A stretch of 64,000 bases of DNA from Lentimonas sp002292345 (GCA_964187655.1 CAXLMP010000007.1:44164-108163), one strand, 5' to 3'. Shown: positions 9,856 to 20,385, counted from the stretch's first letter. Program-made: numbers and translations. The notes: generated from the letters alone by a model not told the origin.

Positions 9856-10254
9856 ATGCGCCGCAACCTAGCATCCGAAGACCGAGACGAGGTCGAGATC
9901 AACCTATCGCCAATGATCGACATGGTCTTTATTCTATTGATCTTCTTTATTGTTACCACCGTGTTCGTCGAAGAGACCGGCGTCGAGGTCAACAAGCCCG
10001 AAGCGTCCGCCGCGATACAACTTCAGAAAAACAGCATTCTGATCGCCGTCACCGCCAACAATAAAGTGATCTACGGCGGCCGCGATATCGGCGTCAGTGG
10101 CGTCGCTCCGATCGTCAAACGCCTGACCCTGCAGGAAGACATCCCTGTCATTATCCAAGCCGACCAAGGTGCCAGTCACGGTGTGTTTGCACACGTCTAT
10201 GGCGAAGCCAAGCTTGCAGGAGCGAAATCCATTAACTTCTCCACGAAGCGATAA
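9856..10254 (+). CDS. exbD: ExbD/TolR family protein
   Basis: 132 residues: a short cytosolic N-terminus, one membrane helix (about 19-40) beginning with the conserved NLSPMIDMVFILLIFF motif, whose Asp is the proton-carrying residue of ExbD, and a periplasmic domain. It works with the ExbB proteins upstream to convert proton flow into motion of a periplasmic partner. No second ExbD and no TonB gene follow; TPR genes do, 33 bp downstream. The start ATG lies at the end of a CTCACT repeat that leaves no room for a Shine-Dalgarno sequence. Confidence 0.9.
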   Translation: MRRNLASEDRDEVEINLSPMIDMVFILLIFFIVTTVFVEETGVEVNKPEASAAIQLQKNSILIAVTANNKVIYGGRDIGVSGVAPIVKRLTLQEDIPVIIQADQGASHGVFAHVYGEAKLAGAKSINFSTKR

Positions 10255-10287
10255 ATATCGACACTTAGAACGAGATATCCTCTTCCC

Positions 10288-11655
10288 ATGAAAAGCCTCC
10301 AACACCTGCTCCTCGGCCTCGCACTTTGTATCGGTTCAATTAATACACTCAGCGCGGTCCCCGACCCAACCAAGGACATGTGGAACGACCCCAGCTTCAT
10401 TAAATCGTTCACCGGCAGCTACGGCATACTTGCCGAATACGAGCCGCCCATCTCCAACGATGAGAGACTCGTGCTGCGCTCATTGATAAATACGCTCAAA
10501 TCAAACCCGAAAACCGCCATCGCAGAACTGCAGCCACTGATCAAACCGAAGACCAGCGCCGTCTTCGACTTTATCCTCGCTAATCTCTATTTCCAAGATG
10601 GCAACCTCGCCAACGCCGAGAAATACTACGCCCAAGCAACGAGTAAATTCCCCAACTTTCGCCGCGCCTATAAGAACCTCGGCCTCGTCCACGTACAATC
10701 CGGCAACTATAAGCCGGCAATCAAAACCATCTCTAAAGCCATCGAACTTGGCGCAATCGACGGCCGCTCATACGGACTACTCGGCTACTGCTATTTATCC
10801 CAAGAGCTCTACTACCCTGCCGAGACCGCCTATCGACAAGCGATCCTGATGCAGCCAGATACGCTCGACTGGAAACTCGGTCTCGCACGCTGCCTGATAG
10901 AGACTCAACGCTACGCCGACGCCATCGCCCTATTTGATACACTGATTAAGCTCCATCCCAACCGTGCCGATTTCTGGTTGCTACAAGGCAACGCCTACCT
11001 CGGCAAGCAAGAGCCAATGGCCGCCGCACATAATATCGAGATCGTCCGCCGCATGGATAAGGCTGAACACGCCACACTCACCCTACTCGGCGACATTTAC
11101 ATCAATAACGCTGCGCCAAGCCTCGCCCTCGATGCCTATCAAGCCGCCCTGCAAGTCGCCAACAACAACGACATCAAATCACCCATACGCGCCGCAGAGA
11201 TCCTCACACGCACCGGCAACTTCGCTGCAGGTAAGACCATGATCCGCAGCACCCGCGAACGCTTCCGCGACCAACTAAGCGATGCCAACGACCTCAAGCT
11301 CCTCACCCTTGAGGCAAAAATCGCTCGTGCCGAAGACGACCCCGAGACCGCACTCACCGCCCTCAAGCAAATTATTGAGCGCGATGCACTCAACGGCGAA
11401 GCGCTGATTGAACTCGGCAATATTTACGCAGCCCAAGGCGACTTGCCTAAAGCAATCAACCGCTTCGATCAGGCTGAAAAAATCGAAGCCTATGAGCGCA
11501 ACGCACTTATCGCCCATGCACAAGCACTCGTAGCCAACACCGACTATCAAGCAGCCCTACCACTCCTGCGCCGCGCACTCTTTATGGAGCCCGACAACAA
11601 CCTCGAAAACTTCGTCAGACGAGTCGAACGCGCCGCCCGCGATAAAGGGTTCTAG
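10288..11655 (+). CDS. TPR-repeat protein, exported
   Basis: 455 residues. A signal peptide covers about 1-23 (ending LSA-V), and TPR helices run from about residue 75 to the C-terminus. Clear repeat units are near 90-125 (NLYFQDGNLANAEKYYAQA), 160-195, 225-260 and 365-435. It is probably a periplasmic or lipid-facing scaffold. In DUF3450/ExbB clusters of other phyla the last gene is also a TPR protein, so it likely serves the energised complex. It lies 33 bp after exbD and 30 bp before the next TPR gene, which suggests one transcript. Confidence 0.8.
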   Translation: MKSLQHLLLGLALCIGSINTLSAVPDPTKDMWNDPSFIKSFTGSYGILAEYEPPISNDERLVLRSLINTLKSNPKTAIAELQPLIKPKTSAVFDFILANLYFQDGNLANAEKYYAQATSKFPNFRRAYKNLGLVHVQSGNYKPAIKTISKAIELGAIDGRSYGLLGYCYLSQELYYPAETAYRQAILMQPDTLDWKLGLARCLIETQRYADAIALFDTLIKLHPNRADFWLLQGNAYLGKQEPMAAAHNIEIVRRMDKAEHATLTLLGDIYINNAAPSLALDAYQAALQVANNNDIKSPIRAAEILTRTGNFAAGKTMIRSTRERFRDQLSDANDLKLLTLEAKIARAEDDPETALTALKQIIERDALNGEALIELGNIYAAQGDLPKAINRFDQAEKIEAYERNALIAHAQALVANTDYQAALPLLRRALFMEPDNNLENFVRRVERAARDKGF

Positions 11656-11685
11656 AAAGCGAAGGTTCGTTCTCATCCTATCGCC

Positions 11686-13635
11686 ATGCCTCCGCGCTTT
11701 CGCATATTCATCACTCTGCTCTTGCTGACATTTTGCACACTACATGCAAAGTCAGACGCCACGCGTATTGAGTTCTACTACGGTATTGCTGAAGGCAACT
11801 ACCTGATTGGCGACCTCAAGGGAGCCGCTAATGGCGTCGAGCAAATGCTCAAAATCGATGCGGACTACGTGCCCGCACTGACACTAAAAACTCGGATTAA
11901 AATCGATCAAGGCGAGCCGCAAGTCGCACTCGAATCGGCCGATCACGCCATCTCGCTCGAACCCGAAATCTTAGAGCACTTGCTGCTCAAAGCACTCGTG
12001 CTCGGTAATATGAACCGTCGCGACGATGCTATTGCCGTCATTGAGCAGGTCATGCAAGCCGCGCCAATCGACGGCGACGACTACCGCGTAGCGAGCAAAC
12101 TACTCGGCCTCCTGCTGATGGCCGAAGGCGATTGGGATAACGCGGCCGAAACGTTCAATCAGATCTACCTAGATAATCCCGAAACCGCAGCGATCAGCCT
12201 CGAACTCGCCAGCGAAGCGTATCTCGAAAAAGCTGGCAATGCCCTCAATCAGGGCGACACGAGCGCAGCCGTCGATGCCATCACTCAAGCCCTTGAGGTG
12301 CACCAACAGCAACTAGGCGAAATCAGCTTTAAGCAGCGCACTGCCTTGCGCATGATGCGCGCTCGCGTGCTCACCCAAGCAGGCCGAGTTGACGAAGCGA
12401 TCGAAGACCTGCAACTGATCACCAATCAACAACCCGACAATCTAGAGGCATACGTCACCCTCGCCTCACTCTACGCCAGCGCTGAGCGATGGGATTCACT
12501 GCAAGGGATTGTCGAGCCCATCGCCGCAAATCCTGAGCTACAGGACATCGCTCTCTATCTGCAAGGCCGCACTGCACTCGCCAAAGGCCGCGCCGGCACC
12601 GCACGTGAAAAATTTGAAAGCGCGCTACGGTTGCTGCCCGATGGTCAAACCAAGCTACGTGCTTCGCTCGAATTTTACCACGGCGTCTGTTTCGACCAGA
12701 CTGGCCGCAGAGCCGACGGCGATGTCGAAATCCTCAAGGCACTTGACGGTGGCTTCCGCCCTGAGAACGCAGGGGAAGCGATCTTAGCCAGCCGCACCCT
12801 GCTACGCGCCAAACAAACCAAACGTGCAATTACCACTCTCGAAGCCATTACGCTCAACCGCGTCAGCCCCTCCGCCGAGGCATGGAGCCTGCTCGGACGC
12901 GCCCATCTGAGCGACGACGCCACAGCACTCGCACTGAGCGCATTGAATCAATCACTCAGCATTCAGGCCAAGCAAGCTGATACGCTGGCACTTCGTGGTT
13001 CGCTACTGCGCAAACTGGGCGACCTGCAAGGCGCGGCCGCCGACACCGAAAGCGCACTGATCCTCGACCCCGGCAACCCCGCACTGACGTACAGCCTTGG
13101 CCTAATTCGCTTTCAACAAGGCGATCTCGTCGCCGCCGAGCAATCGATCGGACTCAGCGCACAACTACTGCCTAAAAACCCTGGCATACAACTTTTACAT
13201 GCCCTACTGGCCTACAACATTGCCGCCCCGAAAACCGCCCGCAGCGCACTCGACTGCTATCTGGCACTGGTGCCCGAGCAGACCAATGAGTCCGCCTGGT
13301 ACCTCGAATATACACTCGCCGCAGCAGCCGATGCCAACCACGCAGCCCTGCAACTGAGTCAGCGGATTAAAGCCAGCGACGCCTCAGCAGCACTCAAGAA
13401 CTTCCTCGGCTACATCAAAGGCGATCTCGACCGCAAAGCCGTACTCGACGCCGCCGGTCGTGCCGAAAAAGCAGTGGGTGCCCAACAACAAATTTGCGAA
13501 GCCGCTTACTGGCTGGCTCAGCATGAACGCCTCAGCCAGCATCTCACAGCAGCAGCCGAGCTCCTCAAGCTCGCCACCCAAATTGGCAACGCAGACATGC
13601 CCGAATTTCAGTTCGCGAAGTGGCAATTACAATAG
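11686..13635 (+). CDS. Large TPR-repeat protein, exported
   Basis: 649 residues with a short N-terminal hydrophobic signal (about 1-22, ending LHA-K). The rest is almost all helical TPR-like repeats (for example around 35-70, 160-210, 230-260, 300-340, 395-430 and 440-480). The composition is rich in Ala, Gln and Asp, and GC is high. It is the last gene of the DUF3450/ExbB/ExbD cluster. Two consecutive TPR proteins here may replace the missing TonB-like element or act as assembly scaffolds; that is inference. No terminator is obvious after the stop. Confidence 0.8.
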   Translation: MPPRFRIFITLLLLTFCTLHAKSDATRIEFYYGIAEGNYLIGDLKGAANGVEQMLKIDADYVPALTLKTRIKIDQGEPQVALESADHAISLEPEILEHLLLKALVLGNMNRRDDAIAVIEQVMQAAPIDGDDYRVASKLLGLLLMAEGDWDNAAETFNQIYLDNPETAAISLELASEAYLEKAGNALNQGDTSAAVDAITQALEVHQQQLGEISFKQRTALRMMRARVLTQAGRVDEAIEDLQLITNQQPDNLEAYVTLASLYASAERWDSLQGIVEPIAANPELQDIALYLQGRTALAKGRAGTAREKFESALRLLPDGQTKLRASLEFYHGVCFDQTGRRADGDVEILKALDGGFRPENAGEAILASRTLLRAKQTKRAITTLEAITLNRVSPSAEAWSLLGRAHLSDDATALALSALNQSLSIQAKQADTLALRGSLLRKLGDLQGAAADTESALILDPGNPALTYSLGLIRFQQGDLVAAEQSIGLSAQLLPKNPGIQLLHALLAYNIAAPKTARSALDCYLALVPEQTNESAWYLEYTLAAAADANHAALQLSQRIKASDASAALKNFLGYIKGDLDRKAVLDAAGRAEKAVGAQQQICEAAYWLAQHERLSQHLTAAAELLKLATQIGNADMPEFQFAKWQLQ

Positions 13636-13669
13636 GTTTCATCGTCGATTACTGGGGAAATCTTTCAGC

Positions 13670-13897
13670 TCACCACTTACGAGGCGATAGTAGCGCACGA
13701 GCTACTTGACTCACCCTCAGCAAATTACGCACTTTTTCCTTGCACCAGCGCACCGAAAAGCCATGTTCCTGCCCTTCAGCGTTAGAGCTCACCTTGTGAA
13801 AGGTCAGTTCCTCGACTTCCCGTTCATCAAATTTGCGGGTATAACGGCTAAAACGGCTCAGTTGCGGTTTTAGCGGTTTCGAACACTCGAAGCTCAA
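13670..13897 (-). CDS. Possible small protein antisense to the rpsO leader
   Basis: An open frame of 75 codons on the minus strand between the TPR gene and rpsO. Its composition (FDEREVEELTFHKVSS, GFSVRWCKEKVRNLL) looks more protein-like than most shadow frames. No family is recognised, there is no Shine-Dalgarno sequence, and the start would lie inside the rpsO leader. The stretch 13636-13923 otherwise shows no gene. This is a weak call. Confidence 0.3.
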   Translation of the reverse strand: MSFECSKPLKPQLSRFSRYTRKFDEREVEELTFHKVSSNAEGQEHGFSVRWCKEKVRNLLRVSQVARALLSPRKW

Positions 13898-13923
13898 TAG
13901 TCGTGCAAAGAAACATCAATAAA

Positions 13924-14202
13924 ATGTCAGATATTACAGATTCAATCGTAGACAAAGAAGCGATCATCAAAGAGTTCGCTCTTAAAGAAGGCGACACAGG
14001 CTCTTGCGAAGTACAGGTTGCACTCCTCACAGCACGTGTAAAGCACCTCACTGAGCACCTTCGTAGTAACCACAAGGACTTTCACTCACGTCGTGGCCTG
14101 ATTGCCATGACCGCCCGTCGTCGTAAGCTGCTTGATTACCTCAAACGTCAAGACTTCAATCGCTACACTGCGCTTATTACCAAGCTGCAGCTTCGTCGCT
14201 AG
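13924..14202 (+). CDS. rpsO: 30S ribosomal protein S15
   Basis: 92 residues, close to the usual S15 length of 88-90. It carries the family signature: DTGSCEVQVALLTARVKHLTEHL, then HSRRGLIAMTARRRKLLDYLK. S15 binds the central domain of 16S rRNA and helps nucleate platform assembly. The ATG at 13924 is chosen; an in-frame TTG/CTG extension upstream adds non-conserved residues. rpsO followed by pnp is an ancient gene order, kept here, but a terminator and a 289-bp gap separate them. Confidence 0.97.
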   Translation: MSDITDSIVDKEAIIKEFALKEGDTGSCEVQVALLTARVKHLTEHLRSNHKDFHSRRGLIAMTARRRKLLDYLKRQDFNRYTALITKLQLRR

Positions 14203-14220
14203 TCAAATCACTTTCCTTAC

Positions 14221-14256
14221 AATGCCGGACTCTACTCGTGAGAATCCGGCATTTTT
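14221..14256 (+). terminator. rpsO terminator
   Basis: AATGCCGGA and TCCGGCATT form the outer stem, with a small CTC/GAG inner stem, followed by TTTTTCATTTT. Confidence 0.8.
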
Positions 14257-14300
14257 CATTTTGGGAGGGGGATTTCCAAAAAGTGCTCACCCTTAATAAT

Positions 14301-14360
14301 AATCCTACTCATACTCTTAATCTCCTCAAAGCATTCGGGATTAAGAGTGGGATTAAGATT
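14301..14360. repeat. Imperfect palindrome in the rpsO-pnp gap
   Basis: The left arm 14301-14325 and right arm 14337-14360 match at about 19 of 24 positions (core ACTCTTAATC / GATTAAGAGT), separated by a short loop. It lies 130-190 bp ahead of the pnp start. Either it is a copy of the TAATC-type dispersed repeat, or it is a pnp leader stem that an RNase III-like enzyme could cleave, as is known for pnp in enterobacteria. Confidence 0.65.
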
Positions 14361-14491
14361 TTTCAATTTAGATTCGCCGGAACACTGTTTCGCGAGTCAC
14401 ACCAGAAGACCATGCCGATCATGGTCGGCGGCAATTAGGGTCAAACTCCCGACATGCCGTTGAATGCATAAAGCAAAAAACAAAGAAACGT

Positions 14492-16666
<2,175 letters not shown>

Positions 16667-16693
16667 TCGGACGCTGCAACACGTTTAACCCAA

Positions 16694-16724
16694 CAGCGGT
16701 CACCGAAAGGTGGCCGCTTTTTTT
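16694..16724 (+). terminator. pnp terminator
   Basis: AGCGGTCACC-GAAA-GGTGGCCGCT hairpin followed by seven or more T. Confidence 0.9.
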
Positions 16725-16772
16725 GGGCTCTTCGCTAACATGTGTGCCGGCGTGAACTATAGGAACTCACCC

Positions 16773-16980
16773 AAAAAACCGCTCCGAGGAGCAGGTTTTA
16801 AAATGGTGGTGAAAGCCGGATTGGCTCACTGCGTTCGGCCCTGCGGGCTCGCGCTAAAGCGCGCCCCTTCTTCGCCCGCAAGCGGGCTACGTCAACCCAG
16901 CGGCTGGTTCTTCATCCGGCTCTCACCATAAAAAAACCCGCTCCGAGGAGCGGGTTTTAAAATGGTGGTGAGAGCCGGAT
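16773..16980 (-). repeat. Duplicated tRNA-Tyr 3' end and terminator enclosing a hairpin-rich spacer
   Basis: The terminator plus tRNA-Tyr 3' end (about 16931-16982) has a diverged direct copy at about 16773-16822. In between lie hairpins (GCCC-TGC-GGGC, GCGC-TAAA-GCGC, GCCCG-CAA-GCGGGC). At 16914-16928 there is a perfect inverted copy, ATCCGGCTCTCACCA, of the tRNA segment at 16966-16980. The 15-bp sequence thus occurs three times: in the tRNA, inverted just past the terminator, and direct at 16807-16821 with one change. Upstream (about 16749-16770) AACTATAGGAACTCACC resembles the tail of the tRNA-Leu duplication. Confidence 0.85.
16931..16957 (-). terminator. tRNA-Tyr terminator
   Basis: Minus strand: CCCGCTCC-TCGGAGCGGG hairpin followed by seven T. 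It starts a few bases beyond the CCA of tRNA-Tyr. Confidence 0.85.
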
Positions 16981-17047
16981 TCGAACCAGCGAACTCAAAG
17001 AGAATAGATTTACAGTCTACGTGCTTTAGCCACTTGCATATCTCACC
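16963..17047 (-). tRNA. tRNA-Tyr (anticodon GTA)
   Basis: Class II tRNA read on the minus strand from 17047 to an encoded CCA at 16963. The acceptor stem is GGTGAGA/TCTCACC. The anticodon loop, within ACTGTAAATC, carries GTA. A long variable arm and the T-arm CTGGTTCGAATCCGG are present. Its 3' end is duplicated downstream, as described in the repeat entry. Confidence 0.95.
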
Positions 17048-17073
17048 AAGGGGAAGCTCGGGACTGTAGGAGT

Positions 17074-17103
17074 GTTTTACAGCTTGCCAAGTAATTTTTT
17101 CAA
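17074..17103 (-). promoter_or_regulatory. Candidate sigma-70 promoter of tRNA-Tyr
   Basis: On the minus strand TTGAAA (17098-17103) and TAAAAC (17074-17079) are spaced by 18 bases, with the -10 box 26 bases before the tRNA 5' end. The match to consensus is moderate. Confidence 0.4.
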
Positions 17104-17374
17104 ATTTCTGCCTGGATTCACAAAAGATTTTTGCAATACCAGAGCTCGCTGTCAGGAAGCCCCTCGGCTACTTTTCTTTATAACTGCGCTGGAGATGCCC
17201 ATGGAAGGTAGTAGCCTAAATAATTTGCCAAACTAGATGCGAGGGCGCTTTGATAACACTCAGCGTTTTCTGAGGCTGTACAGACGTGCTACTGAGCATC
17301 GTCACACTGCACGATATCGCTCATCAGCAAATTGCAATCGAAGAAAGGATCGATCGCCGGAGCGGCGCAACTGT
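17104..17374. other. Intergenic stretch without a gene
   Basis: Between the tRNA-Tyr promoter and the next gene no frame looks coding. The only structure seen is a short CGCCG-GAG-CGGCG hairpin at 17355-17367, just past the stop of the gene at 17375. It lacks a T-run, so it is a poor intrinsic terminator. Confidence 0.5.
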
Positions 17375-18265
17375 CTAGGCAGAGCCAAATTGCATATTTA
17401 GGGCAAGCTCAGGTGCCAACGCCGAGAGTTGATCACGATAACAACGGATGAAAGCTTGAAGATTCTGTTGGTCAATTTCGCGAGTATCGACGAACAGCCG
17501 ATAGGCCAGCTCTGGCACGTCGTAGGAGATGGCCGACATCTCATCGATCAACGAACGAAGGTCATCCCTAGTCTGTAATGTAAAGTGGCATGACGCCGTC
17601 AATCGCTCGGCCCAAAGATCAAAATCGACAACCTTATCAATGTGCACCATCTGACTCAAAGCTGCACCGATACAGACCAATAAACGTGTCCGCCGATTAC
17701 TACGCCGCTTCGGCGCAACACGCCAGAACTGACGGAAGCCCTCGATAAAATAGGGCTGTTCTAAAAAGTGGTTAAAATCTTGCTCACGCTCGGCCAGTGG
17801 CAAGGCGCGCACTTGTGGGGCATGATATTGAGCAGTTTTCCAACGCATCACCCATGATTTCAGTGTGCCAAACTCAGTCGAGGGCATGGCTAAGCCATGC
17901 ATCAAACTATGTGTCGCAGCTGCCTCACGGAGGCCTTCAGGTAAAAGCTTGAGAATGCCACTACCGAAGTAAGCGACATCGCGTGGTTGCAGCAAGTAAG
18001 CATCGATCCGCGCACGAATCGAGCGCTCCTCTTGTGCCGTCGGCGGGCCTTCCTCATACAGTTCAATGGTCCAACGTTGCAGTTCACCCAATGCATTCTC
18101 ACCAGTAATAAATGCGTGAATATCCGACCAATGCTCGGAAGCTCGCGTGCCCGCCAGTTCCCAAGTCATACAATACGCCATGCTGACGATAAGGAACTCT
18201 TCTGCTCCAGTTTTTTGTAATTTAGTCACCCGCAATTTAATGTTTAAAATTCGTTTACGAGCCAA
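17375..18265 (-). CDS. Hypothetical protein, unrecognised family
   Basis: 296 residues, soluble, rich in Trp, Arg and Leu and mostly helical by appearance. There is no signal peptide and no known motif. The first ATG at 18265 overlaps the end of the prepilin peptidase gene by 11 bp. A second in-frame ATG at 18181 (MAYCMTWELAG) is also possible, but the residues before it look protein-like. It is the last gene of the minus-strand run aroE - prepilin peptidase - this gene, with overlapping ends that suggest translational coupling. A role in pilus or secretion biology is possible only by context. Confidence 0.65.
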   Translation of the reverse strand: MARKRILNIKLRVTKLQKTGAEEFLIVSMAYCMTWELAGTRASEHWSDIHAFITGENALGELQRWTIELYEEGPPTAQEERSIRARIDAYLLQPRDVAYFGSGILKLLPEGLREAAATHSLMHGLAMPSTEFGTLKSWVMRWKTAQYHAPQVRALPLAEREQDFNHFLEQPYFIEGFRQFWRVAPKRRSNRRTRLLVCIGAALSQMVHIDKVVDFDLWAERLTASCHFTLQTRDDLRSLIDEMSAISYDVPELAYRLFVDTREIDQQNLQAFIRCYRDQLSALAPELALNMQFGSA

Positions 18266-19157
18266 AGAAAGAGACTACAAAATCCGCAAAGTAAGCATCC
18301 ACATAACGGTCAAAGCCGAGGAAATAAACTAAGCCACCCACCGCCAGCATCGGGCCGAAAGGGACTTGCGATCCAAACGCGACAGGCTCGTCACTGTCAC
18401 TCGAGCCTCCTCCATGCTTCCAACCAAAGATGCGCCCAAGCAGCAACAATGGCAGTAAAATGAGCGTACCGATAAAGGCGCCGCCAAACATGGCAAAGAC
18501 TGCGCCCTGCCAGCCACAGAATGCACCAATGAAGCCGACAAATTTAACATCGCCCTCTCCCATCGCTGGCTTGCGAAAAACGATCTCGCCGAGCACCGCG
18601 ATCCAATACACTAGCCCCGCACCAATTAGCGCACCAATAATTGAGTGCACACCAGACTCGATATTCGCGATGATTAGTTGCCCTTCTACGCCTTGCAGCG
18701 ACGGAAATAAAATCGACAGCAGCACACCAATCACCATCCCACCGATAGAGAAACGATCTGGTATAATCATATGGTCCAGATCGATAAAAGTCGAACAGAT
18801 CAAAAACGCAATAAACAGGAAGCCAATGATCGCGACCTGCGGTGGGTGTATCATCCATGACAAATAAAACAACACCCCTGTGAGCGTCTCAATCGTAGGA
18901 TAGCGCACACTGAATTTCTCGCCACAGCAGCTCGCGCGACCACGCAGAAACAACCAAGTTAGGATCGGAATATTATTATACCAGGCAATCGCTTTGCCAC
19001 AGGCGCAGGTCGAACCAGGAAACACCACCGACCGCTCGGCTGGAATACGGTAAATACAAACGTTCAGAAAGCTCCCTGTGATCGCTCCAAAAATGAAGCT
19101 AAACGTCGCGAAAAACCACGGAAAGTCGGCGTTAATATAGGTAAAAGTCTCAATCAT
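18255..19157 (-). CDS. Prepilin peptidase (type IV leader peptidase, A24 family)
   Basis: A 300-residue polytopic membrane protease that cleaves and N-methylates type IV pilin-like leaders. The N-terminal methylase region has GSFLNVCIYRIP (about 28-39). The two catalytic aspartates sit in IDLDHMIIPD (about 125-134) and GEGDVKFVGF (about 201-210). The zinc-type cysteines are atypically spaced: CAC at 51-53 and CC at 77-78, rather than two CxxC pairs. The gene overlaps aroE upstream by 8 bp and the next gene downstream by 11 bp. It would process substrates of machines such as the GspE/PilB ATPase encoded at 5 kb. Confidence 0.92.
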   Translation of the reverse strand: MIETFTYINADFPWFFATFSFIFGAITGSFLNVCIYRIPAERSVVFPGSTCACGKAIAWYNNIPILTWLFLRGRASCCGEKFSVRYPTIETLTGVLFYLSWMIHPPQVAIIGFLFIAFLICSTFIDLDHMIIPDRFSIGGMVIGVLLSILFPSLQGVEGQLIIANIESGVHSIIGALIGAGLVYWIAVLGEIVFRKPAMGEGDVKFVGFIGAFCGWQGAVFAMFGGAFIGTLILLPLLLLGRIFGWKHGGGSSDSDEPVAFGSQVPFGPMLAVGGLVYFLGFDRYVDAYFADFVVSFFGS

Positions 19158-20073
19158 AGCGGAGCGGAAGTTTCAAAGAATTACAGGCGGCAGTCATCAT
19201 CGTATCGGCATCGATCGCACTGTGCGACCAAAGTTCAAGTGAGCGCGCACCTTGATGAATGAGCATGGATAGGCCATTCGCAATCGGCAGCCCGCGCGCA
19301 CTTGCTTGCTCTAGCAAGGCAGTCTTGGTTGGATTATAAATCATATCATAGACTTTCCAACCAGCAGGCAGTTGCGCCACGTCGATTGGTGCGGGATCGC
19401 TGGCTTGCAGGCCCAAAGAGGTCGCATTGACCACCACGCCACACTCCGGCAAGTCTTGCGGCAAGTCATTCAAGGCAAACGTCTGTGTCGAGGTGCTGCC
19501 CGCTACTCCGTCGAGTACGGTCAGCAGATTCTGTAACCGCTCGGGCGTGCGATTGCCGACATACAACTGCGCGCAACCAGAAAGCACACACTGCACCGCT
19601 GCGGCGCGGGCCGCGCCACCAGAACCGAGCAAGATCACATTGGCATCTTTCAACGTCACGCCCAGATCCAACTCCAGCCCACGCGACAACCCATACCCAT
19701 CGGTATTAAAGCCATCATAGCCGAGTTCATTCCAAACCAGTGTATTCACCGCCCCCATACTTTGCGCATCAGGCGAGACGTCTTGGATCAAATCCAGCAC
19801 CTGCACCTTATGTGGGATCGTCAGGTTCAATCCCAGAAAGCACCGCTTATGAAACAGCGCTAATGCCTGAGCAAAATCCTCAGGCGCAATATCGAAGCGA
19901 TAATAAGCCCAATCAATGAAACGCGAATCTGTCTCTCTCAACTGCGCCAACGCTGCATTATGCATGGCCGGGCTGACTGAATGCTGAATCGGATGGCCGA
20001 TCACAGCCAGCGGAGTGCCGCTAAACTCGGTCGTTTCGAGATCCTGGAGGGTATAAATTTTTTCGGTGTCCAC
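19150..20073 (-). CDS. aroE: Shikimate dehydrogenase (NADP+)
   Basis: 307 residues. It reduces 3-dehydroshikimate to shikimate in aromatic amino-acid synthesis, in the cytosol. Substrate-site motifs are visible: IGHPIQHSVSPAMHNAAL near residue 25-42, the catalytic Lys in NLTIPHKVQVL near 99-108, and NTDGYGL near 136-142. The nucleotide-binding loop is LLGSGGAARAAA near 163-174. The start is a GTG; an N-terminal extension of about 20 residues precedes the usual start of homology. It overlaps the prepilin peptidase gene by 8 bp, suggesting one transcript although the functions are unrelated. Confidence 0.93.
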   Translation of the reverse strand: MDTEKIYTLQDLETTEFSGTPLAVIGHPIQHSVSPAMHNAALAQLRETDSRFIDWAYYRFDIAPEDFAQALALFHKRCFLGLNLTIPHKVQVLDLIQDVSPDAQSMGAVNTLVWNELGYDGFNTDGYGLSRGLELDLGVTLKDANVILLGSGGAARAAAVQCVLSGCAQLYVGNRTPERLQNLLTVLDGVAGSTSTQTFALNDLPQDLPECGVVVNATSLGLQASDPAPIDVAQLPAGWKVYDMIYNPTKTALLEQASARGLPIANGLSMLIHQGARSLELWSHSAIDADTMMTAACNSLKLPLRYD

Positions 20074-20329
20074 TGCGCTTATAACGATGAGTGCCTATGA
20101 ATTAATTCGGTATCTCTCTCAGATACGAGCCGATTCGACCAGTCAGACTGGAAAATATTAAAGCGTTCAATCCCCCTGCCTGACCAGACTGTTGTAAAAA
20201 CTCCCGATTCCTGTAATCAAACCACACCGCGCAATTGTGGCAGAATAATGGGTTTTGCAACAGACTGTGACCACGGAGGCCACGATCGATTGCGAAGGTG
20301 GCCTCGATCGGGGATTTTTGACCGAGCAC

Positions 20330-20385
20330 TTCTCACTCTCACCCTCAAATCTCAGCCCTCAAGTCTCAGCTCTCAGCTCTCTTAC
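20330..20385. repeat. CTC/GAG-rich dispersed repeat overlapping the yggS 3' end
   Basis: On the plus strand the sequence is a run of CTCACTCTC, CTCAAATCTCAGCCCTC, AAGTCTCAGCTCTCAG units. The yggS stop codon (20359-20361) lies inside it, so the last codons of yggS (encoding RELRAET) derive from the repeat. The rest of the 20074-20358 gap shows no gene. Confidence 0.8.

Noticed and set aside
20102..20329. 75-codon minus-strand frame between aroE and yggS
   Set aside because: Composition looks random, there is no start signal, and it ends against a dispersed repeat.
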